Program-made: the position numbers and the translations under genes
Assembly: GCA_021790035.1 (NCBI GenBank)
Contig: JAJYIO010000029.1
Coordinates: 1 to 12,259 of the forward strand
DNA from: a bacterium
GTDB taxonomy: Bacteria > Cyanobacteriota > Sericytochromatia > S15B-MN24 > VGJW01
Length of the DNA stretch: 12,259 nt
Direction of reading: 5' to 3'
Shown here: positions 1 to 6,837 of the stretch, in pieces
Layout: each line of letters opens with the position of its first letter
Numbering within the stretch: the first letter of the stretch is position 1
Notes under the pieces: model-generated
Database searches by the model: none
The model's input: the letters and a program-made list of their open reading frames with translations, nothing else
What the model was told of the DNA's origin: nothing

Positions 1-339
1 CGGGGCCGGCGAAAGCCGCCGGCTCGACCAGGCGCACGCAGGCCAGGAGGCGGGAGAGCCCCACCCACGGATCCACGAAGACCGTGATCGCACCGATCTT
101 GAGCAGCGCCAGGATCAAAAAAACACGCGATCTCCCTGCTGGAGACCCTTGCGCCGCAAGCCCGCGGCCAGAGACTCGACCTCCGCCGCCAGCTCACCGA
201 ATCGAATGACCCGATGCGAGGTGGCGGCGAGGTCCGCCGGCGTGACGATCGCCGGACGCTCGGGGGCCTCGACGGCCCAGCGGTCGAGGTAGTGAATGAG
301 GTTGTGCGAGGTCGCTCGCTGCGATGGTTCCGAGATCAT
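1..339 (-). CDS. AMP-dependent acyl-activating enzyme (acyl-CoA synthetase/OleC-like), N-terminal fragment, frame broken, runs off window
   Basis: Only the N-terminus of an adenylate-forming enzyme lies in the window. Members of this superfamily activate a carboxylic or hydroxy acid with ATP. The ATG at 339-337 overlaps the stop of the upstream GNAT gene (ATGA), so it is translationally coupled. The first 74 residues show the usual start: a WAVEAPERPAIVTPAD block, ITFxEL-like IRFGELAAEVESLAAGLR, then GLQQGDRVFF. A TGA follows at 117-115, inside a run of seven T's (sense strand). With one extra T the frame reads on as LILALLKIGAITVFVDPWVG and then LVEPAAFAGP, the typical next block of the family, to position 1. 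Between GDRV and LALLK the family normally has about 14 residues; here only about 4 remain, so about 10 are missing as well. This could be a true pseudogene or an assembly/sequencing error. The acyl substrate cannot be told from this fragment. Confidence 0.72.
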
Positions 340-1451
340 GATCCGGGCAGCTCGTAGAGCGCATAGCGGCGAAGCCGCCTGGCTCCGGTGAACACGCTCA
401 GGTGGGTGGACGGGTTGTCCTCGGCCATCAGGGCGTGGATGGAGGTCTCGTGCCCGGCCGCTAGAGCCAGGCCCAGGTGGCTTGCGACCAGGGCCATGCC
501 GACGCTCGTTCCCCGGGCCCAGGGCAGCACCACCAGCGTCTTGAGCACCGCGGCCCGAGCCCCCCGGCGGGCGAGGGCAAATCGGGCCTTTGCCACCGGG
601 CTGTCGCTCCCGCGCATGGCGCGGACGGCGTCCGAAAGGTCCGGGTAGCCGAACAGGAAGCCAGCCGGCCTGCCGTCGTGGTGCTCGGCAATGACGGTGA
701 GGTTCGAACCGAGCGTGCGAGCGCCGGCGAAGATCTGCCGGAAGCCCTCGAGCGAGATCGGATGGAACCCTGGCGCTCCGGCGAAGCTCTCGTTGCTCAT
801 CGCGTGCAGGAGCGCGAGCTCGGCGTCGAAGCGCGCCAGGTCGAGCTTGCGGAATCTGAAGCCAGAGCGCACGGCTCGCCGGAGAAAGGGCTCCAGCCGC
901 TCGGTCACGCTCGCCAGATCGCCGGCTTCCATCGATATGTAGCTGGCTACCGCCCGGAACCCGTGCGTTTCCCACAGCGAGGGGTAGTAGGGAGGATTGT
1001 AGGGTTCCAGGAGGAAGGGCGGGCGGCCCTCGCCCTCCACGGCGAAGCGATAGGGATGCCACGTATCGAAGGTCACCGGGCCGCGGATGCAGGCGGCACC
1101 CTGCCGGCGGAGCCACCGTGCTCCCCGGTCGAGGAGGGCGCTGGCCAGCGGCTGGTCGTCGACGCATTCGAACGAGCCGAGGTACCCCACGGCAGTTCCA
1201 GGGAGCCAGAAAGCGGAGAGCCGGCCCCGCCCCGGCAGCACGAAGTGCCGCGCCACCCCCGAGCGGTGCCACGGGTAGGAAGGCGCCAGCTGTGCGCGAA
1301 CCGAGCGCCGGAACGGGGGAATCCAGAGGGGATCTCTCGCGTGGAGGAGGTACGGCAGGTCTACAAAATCCTTGCAATCACGGCCGTCGCCGAAAAAGTC
1401 CACGATGCCCTGGGCACCGGTGTTGGCAAGCTCCTGCGCCACCCTGCTCAT
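336..1451 (-). CDS. YghO-type GNAT-superfamily N-acetyltransferase-like protein
   Basis: A 371-residue soluble protein resembling the YghO/GNAT-like family found next to lipid and acyl-activating genes; its substrate is unknown. The N-terminal signature is a DFVDLPYLLHARDPLWIPP block (about residues 28-46), which is characteristic of the family. It is followed by GPVTFDTWHPYR (124-135) and EPYNPPYYPSLWETHGF (149-165), where family members have a conserved Gly-Pro and a Tyr/Trp-rich segment. The C-terminal half looks like a GNAT fold, with KTLVVLPWARGTSVGMAL in the position of the acetyl-CoA-binding strand and helix, then AEDNPSTHLSVFTGARRLRRYALYE at the end. The start at 1451 overlaps the stop of the phosphotransferase gene by 4 bp and its own stop overlaps the AMP-ligase start by 4 bp, so it is an inner gene of the operon. 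Family recognition is good; a real acyl transfer activity is inferred only. Confidence 0.85.
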   Translation of the reverse strand: MSRVAQELANTGAQGIVDFFGDGRDCKDFVDLPYLLHARDPLWIPPFRRSVRAQLAPSYPWHRSGVARHFVLPGRGRLSAFWLPGTAVGYLGSFECVDDQPLASALLDRGARWLRRQGAACIRGPVTFDTWHPYRFAVEGEGRPPFLLEPYNPPYYPSLWETHGFRAVASYISMEAGDLASVTERLEPFLRRAVRSGFRFRKLDLARFDAELALLHAMSNESFAGAPGFHPISLEGFRQIFAGARTLGSNLTVIAEHHDGRPAGFLFGYPDLSDAVRAMRGSDSPVAKARFALARRGARAAVLKTLVVLPWARGTSVGMALVASHLGLALAAGHETSIHALMAEDNPSTHLSVFTGARRLRRYALYELPGS

Positions 1452-4183
1452 CCTTGCAAATCGGCGTCAGGCAACGATGCGGAGCCAGACGGCGGCGACT
1501 CGAGGTAGACCTTCCCGGCCCGAGCGTCCATGTCGACGACCTGGCCCTCGTGAACCCGTCGCGTGAGCCCCTTGATCCCGACGATGGCGGGAATGCCCAG
1601 CTCCCGCGCCACGATCGCCGAGTGCGACAGGATGCTGCCACGCTCGATGAGAAGCCCGGCTGCCGAGGGATAGAGGGGAACCCAGCCGGGATCCGTGCGC
1701 TCTGCGACCAGGATCTCGCCATCTAGACGCATGTCGTCCCGCGGCGAGAGGATGACCCGCACGGCCTTCTTGACCCGGCCCGGGCAGCAACTCGTCCCGA
1801 CGAGCACCCCGGAATCCTCCCCGAGCCCCGCTTCATCCGGATCCCGGGGCAGGTCGAGGTACGGAATGCCCGTCGTGGTGAACCGATCGGGAATGTCCTC
1901 GGCGCGGTACCGATCGAACTCCGTCCGTCGCAGATCGGCCAGGGCATCGAGCTCCGTGCAGGGGGAACGCCCCTCCACGAAACCCACGATCTCGGGCACG
2001 GTCAGGTGGTAGATATCCCGAGCCGAGCGCAGCTTTCCGGCTGTCGCCAGCTTGGCGCCGAGGGCGTCGAACATCTCGCGGCAGAGGCCAAAGATCTTGG
2101 TCCGCGCAAACCGCAGGTTCTCCCGGTTCTTGACCGCCTTGCGGGCATTGGCGAGCACCCAGGCAAAGACCTGGCGGCGGACGGGATGGCCGCGCAACGC
2201 CTCGGTCGCTCGCCGTTCGGCTTCCTGCCGGATCCGGCGTTCGGCGGCCTCGATGGCCGCGATATCGAGATTGCCCTGCCGCAGGTAGTTCGAGATCGTG
2301 ACGTACGCGAAGGTCGGGTCGTCGCGCAGGCTGGGCTCTTCCAGCTTCAGCTCGTTCATGCACCGGAATCCGAATCGATCGAGGAACTCCCGCATCGCCG
2401 CAGCCAGCTCGGCCTTGCTGCCCCTGGCCTCCGGGTCGCCTCGCAGCCAGCGATCGGCTGCGTCTGGCCGCAGGGCCTGGAACTCGGCCTCGAGCGCGGG
2501 ATCCGCCTTGATGGAGATCGCCATGCGCAGCAGGGCCTTGGTGGGCTCGGTCGATTCGATTCCGCCTTCACCACACAGCAGATCGTTCTGCAGGCTGTCA
2601 CCCGCCCGGGCGCACCAGGTCAAGGCCAGCTTGCGCAGGGTCCCGTAGAAGACCATCGCCGTGATATCGGTGAGGATCGGGGCCTTCCAGTTGCGCAGCA
2701 CGTCCTTCTCGAGCAGGTCGTACATCTCGACGATCTCGTGGGGGCTCATCGCGGCGAGGTCTCGCCGGCTCTGGTCCCGGTAGGTCGCCTCGAACGCCCT
2801 CATGAATCCCTCGACCTGGCGATCGAGCGAGAGGAAGTTCTTGACCACGCGCAGTCCGACGTAGACCAGGGGCCCGATCCGGTCCACGAAGCCGGCCCGC
2901 GTCTGGTCGCGGGTCGCCGCGACCGAATCCTTGACGCCCATCATCTGCTCCATGAAGGCGCGGTTGGCCTCGAATCCTGGAAGCAGGGAGACGACCTTGT
3001 ACCAGTTCTGCAGGTTGTAGTACACCCGGCCCTTCATCAAGCCGAGCATGTTGCGGAAGACGGCGGCATTGCCGACCAGGACCTGCGGCGAGACGCCTAG
3101 CAGCTCGCAGACCTGCCGGTAGACGATCTCGTAGGCGTTCTGGGCGAAGCTGAAGGTAAGCGCGCTCGTGACGCCCGAGTAGGACTCGATGATGTTCGAG
3201 TTGTCCCACACGATCTGGCGCGTACCGATGGCCACCGAGTCCCCGGCGTGCTCCCGCTGGCTGGCCGTCTGGCCGCCGAGCACGGTGATCGGCCGGGCTT
3301 GCAGCACGTGCAGGCGTCCATCCGCAAACGCCCACTCGATGTCCTGCGGAGCGCCGAACGCGGCCTCGATCGCCCGGGCCGTCCGGGCCAGCTCCTGCGC
3401 CTGGTCATCGTCGAGGCAGGGCCGGTCCATGAGGGCAGCTTCGACGGGCACGATGCCGGTCCCGCCGGGTTCGGCCCGGGCGACTCGCTCGGTCTTGTGC
3501 GCGATCTCCGCATCGACCTCGGCAGCTCCCCCGGGACCCGCCACCCGGATCACGTAGCCATCGGTCTCTACCAGGTCGGCTACCACCCCCTCACCGAGTC
3601 CGAAGGCGGCTCGCACCACCACCTCTTGCCGATTTCCGCTGATCGGATTGGCCGTAAAGGCCACGCCGCTGACTTCCGAATCGACCATTTCCTGCACGAC
3701 GACCGCCATCTCGATGGCCTCGGAGGCGATCTCGTGGGCCTGGCGGTAGGCTGCGATGCCCGACGTATCCGCCGACGCCCAGCACCCGGCCAGGGCCTCG
3801 AGAAAGGCCTCGGGACCCTCGACGTAGAGGTAGGTCTTCATCTGGCCCGCAAAGGATGTCGCCGAGCCGTCCTCCCCGATGGCCGAGGAGCGCACGGCGA
3901 CCGGTGCGTACCGGCCGTCGCGCCCGAAGGACCGCTCGTACGCATCCAGGACCGCCTCGCGGACCTCGCCGGGGATGCCCTGGCCGCTGGCGAGGGCCTG
4001 GCGCGCCATCCGGTGCGCCGCGGTACCGACCGCGAACCACCTCGGCACCTCGAACCCGGCCTGAACCAGGCGCCAGAGGTTGGCGGCCTTCCCCCCCAGC
4101 TCGGGGGTCTGCCAGGCCGCTACCGCGTCAGGAAACACGACCAGCGCGCCGGTCCGGGGCTGCGACATCTTCGTGGAATCCAT
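1448..4183 (-). CDS. PEP/pyruvate-binding, phosphohistidine swivel-domain phosphotransferase (rifampin phosphotransferase/PEP-synthase-like)
   Basis: A 911-residue enzyme. The N-terminal ATP-grasp domain (PPDK_N) has GGKAANL (30-36), VRSSAIGEDGSATSFAGQ (97-114), SGVAFTANP (172-180), DIEWAF (281-286) and QARPIT (295-300). A central region of about 450 residues has no motif I recognise. The C-terminal swivel domain has TDPGWVPLYPSAAGLLIERG and SILSHSAIVARELGIPAIVG, with the phospho-acceptor His at about 854. The C-terminal PEP-binding TIM barrel of true PEP synthase or PPDK is absent, so the architecture is that of rifampin phosphotransferase: ATP phosphorylates the His, which passes the phosphate to a small molecule. 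The acceptor is unknown. The ATG at 4183 is chosen because it starts 2 bp after the prenyltransferase stop; ATG 4168 is an alternative. The open frame continues upstream to 4600 only as shadow of the prenyltransferase gene. Given its operon it more likely acts on an isoprenoid or lipid intermediate than on an antibiotic (inference). Confidence 0.9.
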   Translation of the reverse strand: MDSTKMSQPRTGALVVFPDAVAAWQTPELGGKAANLWRLVQAGFEVPRWFAVGTAAHRMARQALASGQGIPGEVREAVLDAYERSFGRDGRYAPVAVRSSAIGEDGSATSFAGQMKTYLYVEGPEAFLEALAGCWASADTSGIAAYRQAHEIASEAIEMAVVVQEMVDSEVSGVAFTANPISGNRQEVVVRAAFGLGEGVVADLVETDGYVIRVAGPGGAAEVDAEIAHKTERVARAEPGGTGIVPVEAALMDRPCLDDDQAQELARTARAIEAAFGAPQDIEWAFADGRLHVLQARPITVLGGQTASQREHAGDSVAIGTRQIVWDNSNIIESYSGVTSALTFSFAQNAYEIVYRQVCELLGVSPQVLVGNAAVFRNMLGLMKGRVYYNLQNWYKVVSLLPGFEANRAFMEQMMGVKDSVAATRDQTRAGFVDRIGPLVYVGLRVVKNFLSLDRQVEGFMRAFEATYRDQSRRDLAAMSPHEIVEMYDLLEKDVLRNWKAPILTDITAMVFYGTLRKLALTWCARAGDSLQNDLLCGEGGIESTEPTKALLRMAISIKADPALEAEFQALRPDAADRWLRGDPEARGSKAELAAAMREFLDRFGFRCMNELKLEEPSLRDDPTFAYVTISNYLRQGNLDIAAIEAAERRIRQEAERRATEALRGHPVRRQVFAWVLANARKAVKNRENLRFARTKIFGLCREMFDALGAKLATAGKLRSARDIYHLTVPEIVGFVEGRSPCTELDALADLRRTEFDRYRAEDIPDRFTTTGIPYLDLPRDPDEAGLGEDSGVLVGTSCCPGRVKKAVRVILSPRDDMRLDGEILVAERTDPGWVPLYPSAAGLLIERGSILSHSAIVARELGIPAIVGIKGLTRRVHEGQVVDMDARAGKVYLESPPSGSASLPDADLQG

Positions 4184-4185
4184 TC

Positions 4186-5130
4186 TCAGTTGCCCCACGC
4201 CAGGCCGCGCGAAGCGATCATTCCGACGACCAGGGAAAATTCCAGCAAGACGACGGCCAGTGTTCCCAGATCCTTGACTCTCACCGCGTTGGGTGCGGTC
4301 GGACGGGCTGCATACCGGGCATACCCGACGACCCCCACGATCGTCGCCAGGCCGATGAGGCCGCCGACCCAGCCGGCGAGGGCCATCCTCGCTTCCAGGA
4401 ACGTGGAACACCCGGCCGCCACCGCCAGAGTCGCAAAACCCACCCAGGAGGCGCCCACGGGGCCGAACCGGCGCGTGTAGGTATCGAGGGTCGGCTTCTC
4501 GTCGGCGGGGGCCTGGAACTTGCGCGATACCTCGAAGCAGAGTCCGACGCCGGTCGCGGCCCCGAGAACCGCGAAGAAGTCTCGAGGCAGTCCCGACCAC
4601 CCCCCGAGCGAGACGGTACCGATGTACAGACAGATCAGGGGCGTGATGCCCTGGTGCGTGAGGGCGTAGGTGAACACGTGGCCCCGCAACCAGTCCCGAA
4701 CGAAGAACTCCACGCGCATCAAGAGCATGAACCCGAAGACCGCCCCGAAGGCGATCGCCGGCCGGGGACCGAGCGCCGCCGCCAGGGCGGCCAGCACGGC
4801 GACGATGATCCCGCCCAGCACGCGCAGTTCGGCCAGCGTGACGATACCTCGCTGGACCACGCGGTCAGGATGGTTGATGCGGTCGTCCTCGAAGTCCTTG
4901 AACTCGTCGAAGACTCGCAGCAAGAGCAGCGTGAGGAACGTGGCCGCAAACGCCGCCAGCCCGCGGGGGCCGAGGTGCAAACGGCCCGTGGAGGTGAGGG
5001 CCTGCGCCGCGAACCAGGTGCTGCCGAACAGCAAGGCGATCGCCACCGCATGCGAGGCCAGCGGGAAACGTTCCGCCTGGTAGCTGTTCCAGCGGGCCCA
5101 GAAGGACGGGCGCACGGCACTCGAGGCCAA
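4186..5130 (-). CDS. UbiA-family membrane prenyltransferase
   Basis: A 314-residue hydrophobic protein with many transmembrane stretches, for example about 27-45, 58-73, 104-121, 124-138, 163-175 and 185-199, plus several near the C-terminus. The first Asp motif of UbiA enzymes is present as DEFKDFEDD (D75, D79, D83), followed by NHPDRVVQRGIVTLAELR, which matches the loop after that motif. The second motif is less regular: RKFQAPADEKPTLDTY with D210, E211 and D216. Such enzymes move a prenyl group from a polyprenyl diphosphate to an acceptor in the membrane, using Mg2+. The TTG at 5130 is chosen as start because AAGGAG (5143-5138) lies 7 nt upstream of it. The in-frame ATG at 5226 would add 32 Arg-rich residues and swallow a candidate promoter. 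It is the first gene of the four-gene operon. The acceptor is unknown; quinone, tetraether/ether lipid or a secondary metabolite all remain possible. Confidence 0.87.
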   Translation of the reverse strand: MASSAVRPSFWARWNSYQAERFPLASHAVAIALLFGSTWFAAQALTSTGRLHLGPRGLAAFAATFLTLLLLRVFDEFKDFEDDRINHPDRVVQRGIVTLAELRVLGGIIVAVLAALAAALGPRPAIAFGAVFGFMLLMRVEFFVRDWLRGHVFTYALTHQGITPLICLYIGTVSLGGWSGLPRDFFAVLGAATGVGLCFEVSRKFQAPADEKPTLDTYTRRFGPVGASWVGFATLAVAAGCSTFLEARMALAGWVGGLIGLATIVGVVGYARYAARPTAPNAVRVKDLGTLAVVLLEFSLVVGMIASRGLAWGN

Positions 5131-5137
5131 GGTTCGA

Positions 5138-5143
5138 CTCCTT
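5138..5143 (-). promoter_or_regulatory. Ribosome-binding site of the UbiA-family gene
   Basis: The minus strand reads AAGGAG, a strong Shine-Dalgarno match, followed by 7 nt and then TTG at 5130. It settles the start of the prenyltransferase at an unusual TTG codon, because no comparable site precedes the upstream ATG at 5226. Confidence 0.8.
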
Positions 5144-5174
5144 CGATGCCGGCCACGCCCGGCACTACCGGCGC

Positions 5175-5180
5175 AATATA
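5175..5180 (-). promoter_or_regulatory. Candidate -10 element of the prenyltransferase operon
   Basis: The minus strand reads TATATT, five of six matches to TATAAT, an AT-rich island in GC-rich sequence. Transcription would start near 5168, giving a leader of about 38 nt that contains the AAGGAG site. No TTGACA-like -35 hexamer is seen at the usual spacing. The sequence also contains GGGTAT as in SigB-type promoters, but the matching GTTT box is missing. Confidence 0.4.
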
Positions 5181-5357
5181 CCCGGCACGACGATGGCCGC
5201 CTTCGAGCCTCGAGCTGGCAGGCCATGATGGGCGCCGTGGTTAGGTTCCAGCCTTTGATCTCGAGCGCGTTTGCGGGGTGGGTATCGGCATGTGACGATC
5301 CTCACAGGCCGGAGGTGACGGGGCCTGCGGGGACCGGGGGCGCAACGCGGTAATCTG

Positions 5358-5393
5358 GAGGTGTCTTCGGGAGGCGCACCCCGCAGACACCTC
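5358..5393. other. Long hairpin in the spacer
   Basis: GAGGTGTCT (5358-5366) pairs perfectly with AGACACCTC (5385-5393). After one T/C mismatch, CGGG pairs with CCCG inside, leaving an 8-nt loop. No T tract follows on either strand, so this is not a standard intrinsic terminator. It may be an RNA leader structure upstream of the prenyltransferase candidate promoter, a transcript-end structure or a protein-binding site. Confidence 0.5.
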
Positions 5394-5453
5394 TCAAGAA
5401 GGGGCACACCCGGCGCGAGGTCCCGGACAGGCTTCGTGCCAAGTCGCTAGATG

Positions 5454-5485
5454 GACCCCCTGCCTTTCCGGAAAGGCAGGGGGTC
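5454..5485 (-). terminator. Perfect 32-nt palindrome after HMG-CoA reductase, probable transcript-end hairpin
   Basis: GACCCCCTGCCTTTCC is followed directly by its exact reverse complement, a 16-bp palindrome able to form a very stable hairpin with a 4-nt loop. It lies 10 nt beyond the HMG-CoA reductase stop codon (TGA at 5498-5496). No run of T's follows on either strand, so termination by the simple intrinsic route is doubtful. It may instead block 3' exonuclease decay or act together with Rho. Confidence 0.55.
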
Positions 5486-5495
5486 GATAGCATGG

Positions 5496-6761
5496 TCAGA
5501 CCTGCGGGGGAAGCCCCAGGGGCCCGGTCTTGGGACGGTTCCGGCCGAGCTTCTCGTGGGCGCGGACGAAGTGGTCCGAGCAGATGGCCGAGAATGTCGA
5601 CAGGTCGAGCGCGAGGCAGGTAGCACAGACGATCTCGGCCAGCTTCTTGGCGCCGCCGGTCCCCTTGCAACCCATCATGTCGAGCGCGGCGCTCTGTGCG
5701 GGAAGGGCCGTGCCACCTCCCACCGTGCCGACGACGATGTTGGGCATGAGGCACCCGAAGTAGAGGCCGTCGGATTCGAGCCGGAAGTTGAGCTGGCCCT
5801 GCGCGCTTTCTGGCACCGTTGCGATGTCCTGCCCGCAGGCCGCGAAGATCGCGGCCACGACGTTCGAAAAGTTGACGTTGACCCCCATGCTGCCCGCCGC
5901 TGCCGTCGGCGTGATACCCGCCACGAAGGCCTCGAACAGGTCCTCCGGGGTGGTCCGGAGCACGCTCTTGGTCACGCTCCGGTCGAGCTTGGCTTCGGCC
6001 ACGACGCGCTTTCCGCGCATGGATGTCGTGTAGGTGAAAAAAGAGATCTTCTTCTCGGCGCCCATGTTGGAGTCGACGTAGTGGTCGAGGATCTCGCGGC
6101 CGGACTGGGCGGGAAAGGCCGAAACGATGTAGTTGCAGACAGCCCAGTTGCAGCGCATCACCATGTTGGCGCCGTAAGCATCGCCGGTGTCGTACGACAT
6201 CAAGAGGCAGACGGTATCGCCGAGGACCGTGGGCTCGCACGACAAGAGCCGGCCGTGGCGGGTCTGGGACTCGGCGATTGCCCGGATGGCGCTTTCCTCG
6301 TTGCGAACCCAGCTGGCGAAGGCCACGGAGTCGACCAGCGACCGGAAGATGAAGCTCGGCGAGCGCATCATCTGGTCGCTGATCACTCGCACGCGCGCCC
6401 CGCCGGATTCGGTGATCGCCCGGGCGCCTCGGGATGCCGATGCCACCAGGGCTCCCTCGGTCGTGGCCAGTGGAACGAAGAAGGTGCCCTGTGCGAACTC
6501 GCCGTCGATCCGCAAGGGGCCGGCCACGCCCACGGGTATCTGGACGTAACCCACGTGGTTTTCGATGTTGCCCTCGATCGCGCTGGCAGGGGGCGGGCCG
6601 CCGCCCAGCGCCGAGAGATCGACCCCGGTCTGCTCGGCGATCCACGAGCGTCGACCCGACAGGGCCTCCTCGGTGTACCGGCCCTGAAACGGGAGATGGC
6701 CGGAATGCAGGCGTGGCGGCGTGCTCATCTCATTTTTGTACCCACGCCCGGAGCCTGTCAT
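5496..6761 (-). CDS. Hydroxymethylglutaryl-CoA reductase
   Basis: A 421-residue enzyme that reduces HMG-CoA to mevalonate with NAD(P)H, the committed step of the mevalonate route to isoprenoids. Family blocks in order: ENHVGYVQIPVGVAGPL (67-83), TTEGALVAS with catalytic Glu102 (100-108), GDAYGANMVMRCNW (193-206), GAEKKISFF with the catalytic Lys at 237/238, GVNVNFSNVVAAIFAACGQD with Asp312 (293-312), GTVGGGTALPAQ (345-356), and DHFVRAHEKLGRNRP with catalytic His402. Block pattern and length fit the soluble class I-like bacterial/archaeal form without a membrane domain. All four catalytic residues are present, so it should be active. ATG 6728 (MSTPPRLHS) is an equally likely start; neither has a good ribosome-binding site. 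It lies 76 bp after the lipid kinase on the same strand and may share its transcript; a strong hairpin follows its stop. Confidence 0.95.
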   Translation of the reverse strand: MTGSGRGYKNEMSTPPRLHSGHLPFQGRYTEEALSGRRSWIAEQTGVDLSALGGGPPPASAIEGNIENHVGYVQIPVGVAGPLRIDGEFAQGTFFVPLATTEGALVASASRGARAITESGGARVRVISDQMMRSPSFIFRSLVDSVAFASWVRNEESAIRAIAESQTRHGRLLSCEPTVLGDTVCLLMSYDTGDAYGANMVMRCNWAVCNYIVSAFPAQSGREILDHYVDSNMGAEKKISFFTYTTSMRGKRVVAEAKLDRSVTKSVLRTTPEDLFEAFVAGITPTAAAGSMGVNVNFSNVVAAIFAACGQDIATVPESAQGQLNFRLESDGLYFGCLMPNIVVGTVGGGTALPAQSAALDMMGCKGTGGAKKLAEIVCATCLALDLSTFSAICSDHFVRAHEKLGRNRPKTGPLGLPPQV

Positions 6762-6837
6762 CGCCGGATGTGCCCGGCAAGGGCCGAGATCCGGGCGCGG
6801 ACTCGCAAGGGTTGCAGCCGAGAGCAGCCCTCGGGGA

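Larger units (their letters stand above)
5131..5495. other. Gene-free spacer between HMG-CoA reductase and the prenyltransferase operon
   Basis: These 365 bp carry no convincing coding frame. They hold the leader and candidate promoter of the prenyltransferase (5131-5180), a hairpin at 5358-5393 and a perfect palindrome at 5454-5485 just after the HMG-CoA reductase stop. A short inverted repeat CAGGCC/GGCCTG (5305-5310 and 5322-5327) lies between. No known riboswitch class was recognised by eye. The layout suggests that the HMG-CoA reductase transcript ends here and a new one starts. Confidence 0.55.

Noticed and set aside
115..1377. 420-codon minus-strand open frame as one protein
   Set aside because: Its upstream part is shadow of the YghO-type gene in another frame. 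Only the last 74 residues, from ATG 339, belong to a real gene.
477..1508. Long plus-strand open frame of 343 codons
   Set aside because: It lies wholly opposite the YghO-type gene, is Arg/Pro-rich with no family motif, and is explained by high GC leaving the antisense frame open.
1448..4183. True PEP synthase or pyruvate phosphate dikinase
   Set aside because: The C-terminal PEP-binding barrel is missing; the protein ends about 57 residues after the phospho-His.
2006..4480. Long plus-strand open frames (2006-3100 and 3248-4480)
   Set aside because: Antisense to the clear ATP-grasp and His-domain coding sequence; composition is His/Gly/Arg-rich and matches no family.
4184..4600. 139-codon N-terminal extension of the phosphotransferase
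   Set aside because: It overlaps the prenyltransferase in another frame and is Arg/Gly-rich; the ATP-grasp domain begins right after ATG 4183.
5170..5200. SigB-type promoter for the prenyltransferase (GGGTAT)
   Set aside because: GGGTAT is present on the minus strand but no GTTT box lies 12-16 nt upstream.
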